Assembly: GCA_003218615.1 (NCBI GenBank)
Contig: QHOD01000129.1
Coordinates: 1 to 12,980 of the forward strand
Direction: 5' to 3'
From: Verrucomicrobiota bacterium
GTDB lineage: Bacteria > Verrucomicrobiota > Verrucomicrobiia > Chthoniobacterales > UBA10450
Length of the DNA stretch: 12,980 nt
The notes under the pieces were generated by a model that ran no database searches, was not told the origin of the DNA, and saw only the letters and a program-made list of their open reading frames with translations. Below are positions 12,608 to 12,980 of this stretch, piece by piece (the stretch's first letter is position 1; every line of letters begins with the position of its first letter). The position numbers were made by a program, and so were the translations under genes.

Positions 12608-12980
12608 TCAGTCGGGCAGGAACGTCACTTTACCCGTGGAGACATCGTAGATCGCTCCGACGAGGCCGACCGTACCGGCGTCGAGCTGAGCCTTAATCGT
12701 CGGGCTCTTCTCGCGAATCTCCTTCATCGCCTGAGACACGTTGGCTTGGGCGACTTTCGTAACGTACGCGTCGTCTTTCGAGTTTCCAGGGCCAGATGCC
12801 GACACAGCCGGCCGGATCTTCGCTAGGAGCTCGGTGAGATTACCCAGCTTCGCGTCGTCGATGGAGCCTTTCACAGCCCCGCATGATGTGTGCCCGAGGA
12901 CGACGAGCAGCTTCGATCCGACGACCTTCGTTGCATACTCCATGCTGCCGAGCACGTCCTCATTGACGACGTTGCCTGCG
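12608..12980 (-). CDS. Beta-class carbonic anhydrase, 3' part
   Basis: The enzyme interconverts CO2 and bicarbonate with a zinc ion. About 123 residues are visible; the frame stays open to the window edge, beginning AGNVVNEDVLGSMEYA, so the start and the first zinc ligand (the usual CxDSR cysteine) lie outside. The motif VVLGHTSCGAVKGSID holds the other two zinc ligands, His30 and Cys33 of the visible part. AGNVVNEDVLGS is the beta-class signature after the first ligand. The C-terminus GLVGAIYDVSTGKVTFLPD is also typical. It ends with TGA at 12610-12608 inside the loop of a 6-bp hairpin (CTGCCC 12602-12607, GGGCAG 12614-12619). The visible part cannot show whether the full protein is exported. 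Confidence 0.94.
   Translation of the reverse strand, partial: AGNVVNEDVLGSMEYATKVVGSKLLVVLGHTSCGAVKGSIDDAKLGNLTELLAKIRPAVSASGPGNSKDDAYVTKVAQANVSQAMKEIREKSPTIKAQLDAGTVGLVGAIYDVSTGKVTFLPD

Noticed and set aside
1..12980. CRISPR arrays, insertion sequences, toxin-antitoxin or phage-defence modules
   Set aside because: No regularly spaced direct repeats, transposase motifs or matching protein families were seen; all longer supported frames are metabolic, envelope or unknown-function genes.

Overview
The window reads as an ordinary, gene-dense stretch of a bacterial chromosome with moderate-to-high GC. It holds 13 protein-coding genes, the first and last cut by the window edges. I see no RNA gene, insertion sequence, phage gene or CRISPR array. 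The gene set suits a free-living Gram-negative-type bacterium: a lipid A-type acyltransferase, two lipoprotein signal sequences and an L,D-transpeptidase. The long plant/cyanobacterial-type IspH, an OpcA-like partner of glucose-6-phosphate dehydrogenase, the DUF1003 protein and the many short GC-rich palindromes between genes remind me of soil Verrucomicrobiota (Chthoniobacterales-like). That placement is an impression from memory, not a computed result.

Layout. Positions 1-2223 (+): the 3' part of queA (tRNA queuosine synthesis), a YciA-type acyl-CoA thioesterase and a GT4 glycosyltransferase. This strand meets a minus-strand block at 2224-2232, where one palindrome contains both stop codons. 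Positions 2233-6720 (-), in transcription order: a fusion of a low-molecular-weight protein-tyrosine phosphatase with serine hydroxymethyltransferase (GlyA), then zwf, then opcA. zwf and opcA are 3 bases apart and together open the oxidative pentose phosphate pathway. With GlyA the block supplies NADPH, pentose and one-carbon units. Positions 6839-7102 (-): a small GlsB/YeaQ-type membrane protein with a strong ribosome binding site. From 7375 the + strand carries a cyclic-nucleotide-binding-domain/DUF1003 membrane protein, a 61-residue lipoprotein, an LpxL-like acyltransferase, an L,D-transpeptidase lipoprotein and ispH. The last three are closely packed and concern the cell envelope or its isoprenoid carrier. 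Positions 11797-12980 (-): a SnoaL/NTF2-like protein and the 3' part of a beta-carbonic anhydrase, separated from ispH by a 212-base gap full of palindromes.

No complete new system is evident. The points most worth a second look are the phosphatase-GlyA fusion, a 12-bp bulged hairpin ending 4 bases before the zwf start codon, the cNMP-DUF1003 architecture, and a set of intergenic palindromes, three of which overlap stop codons.
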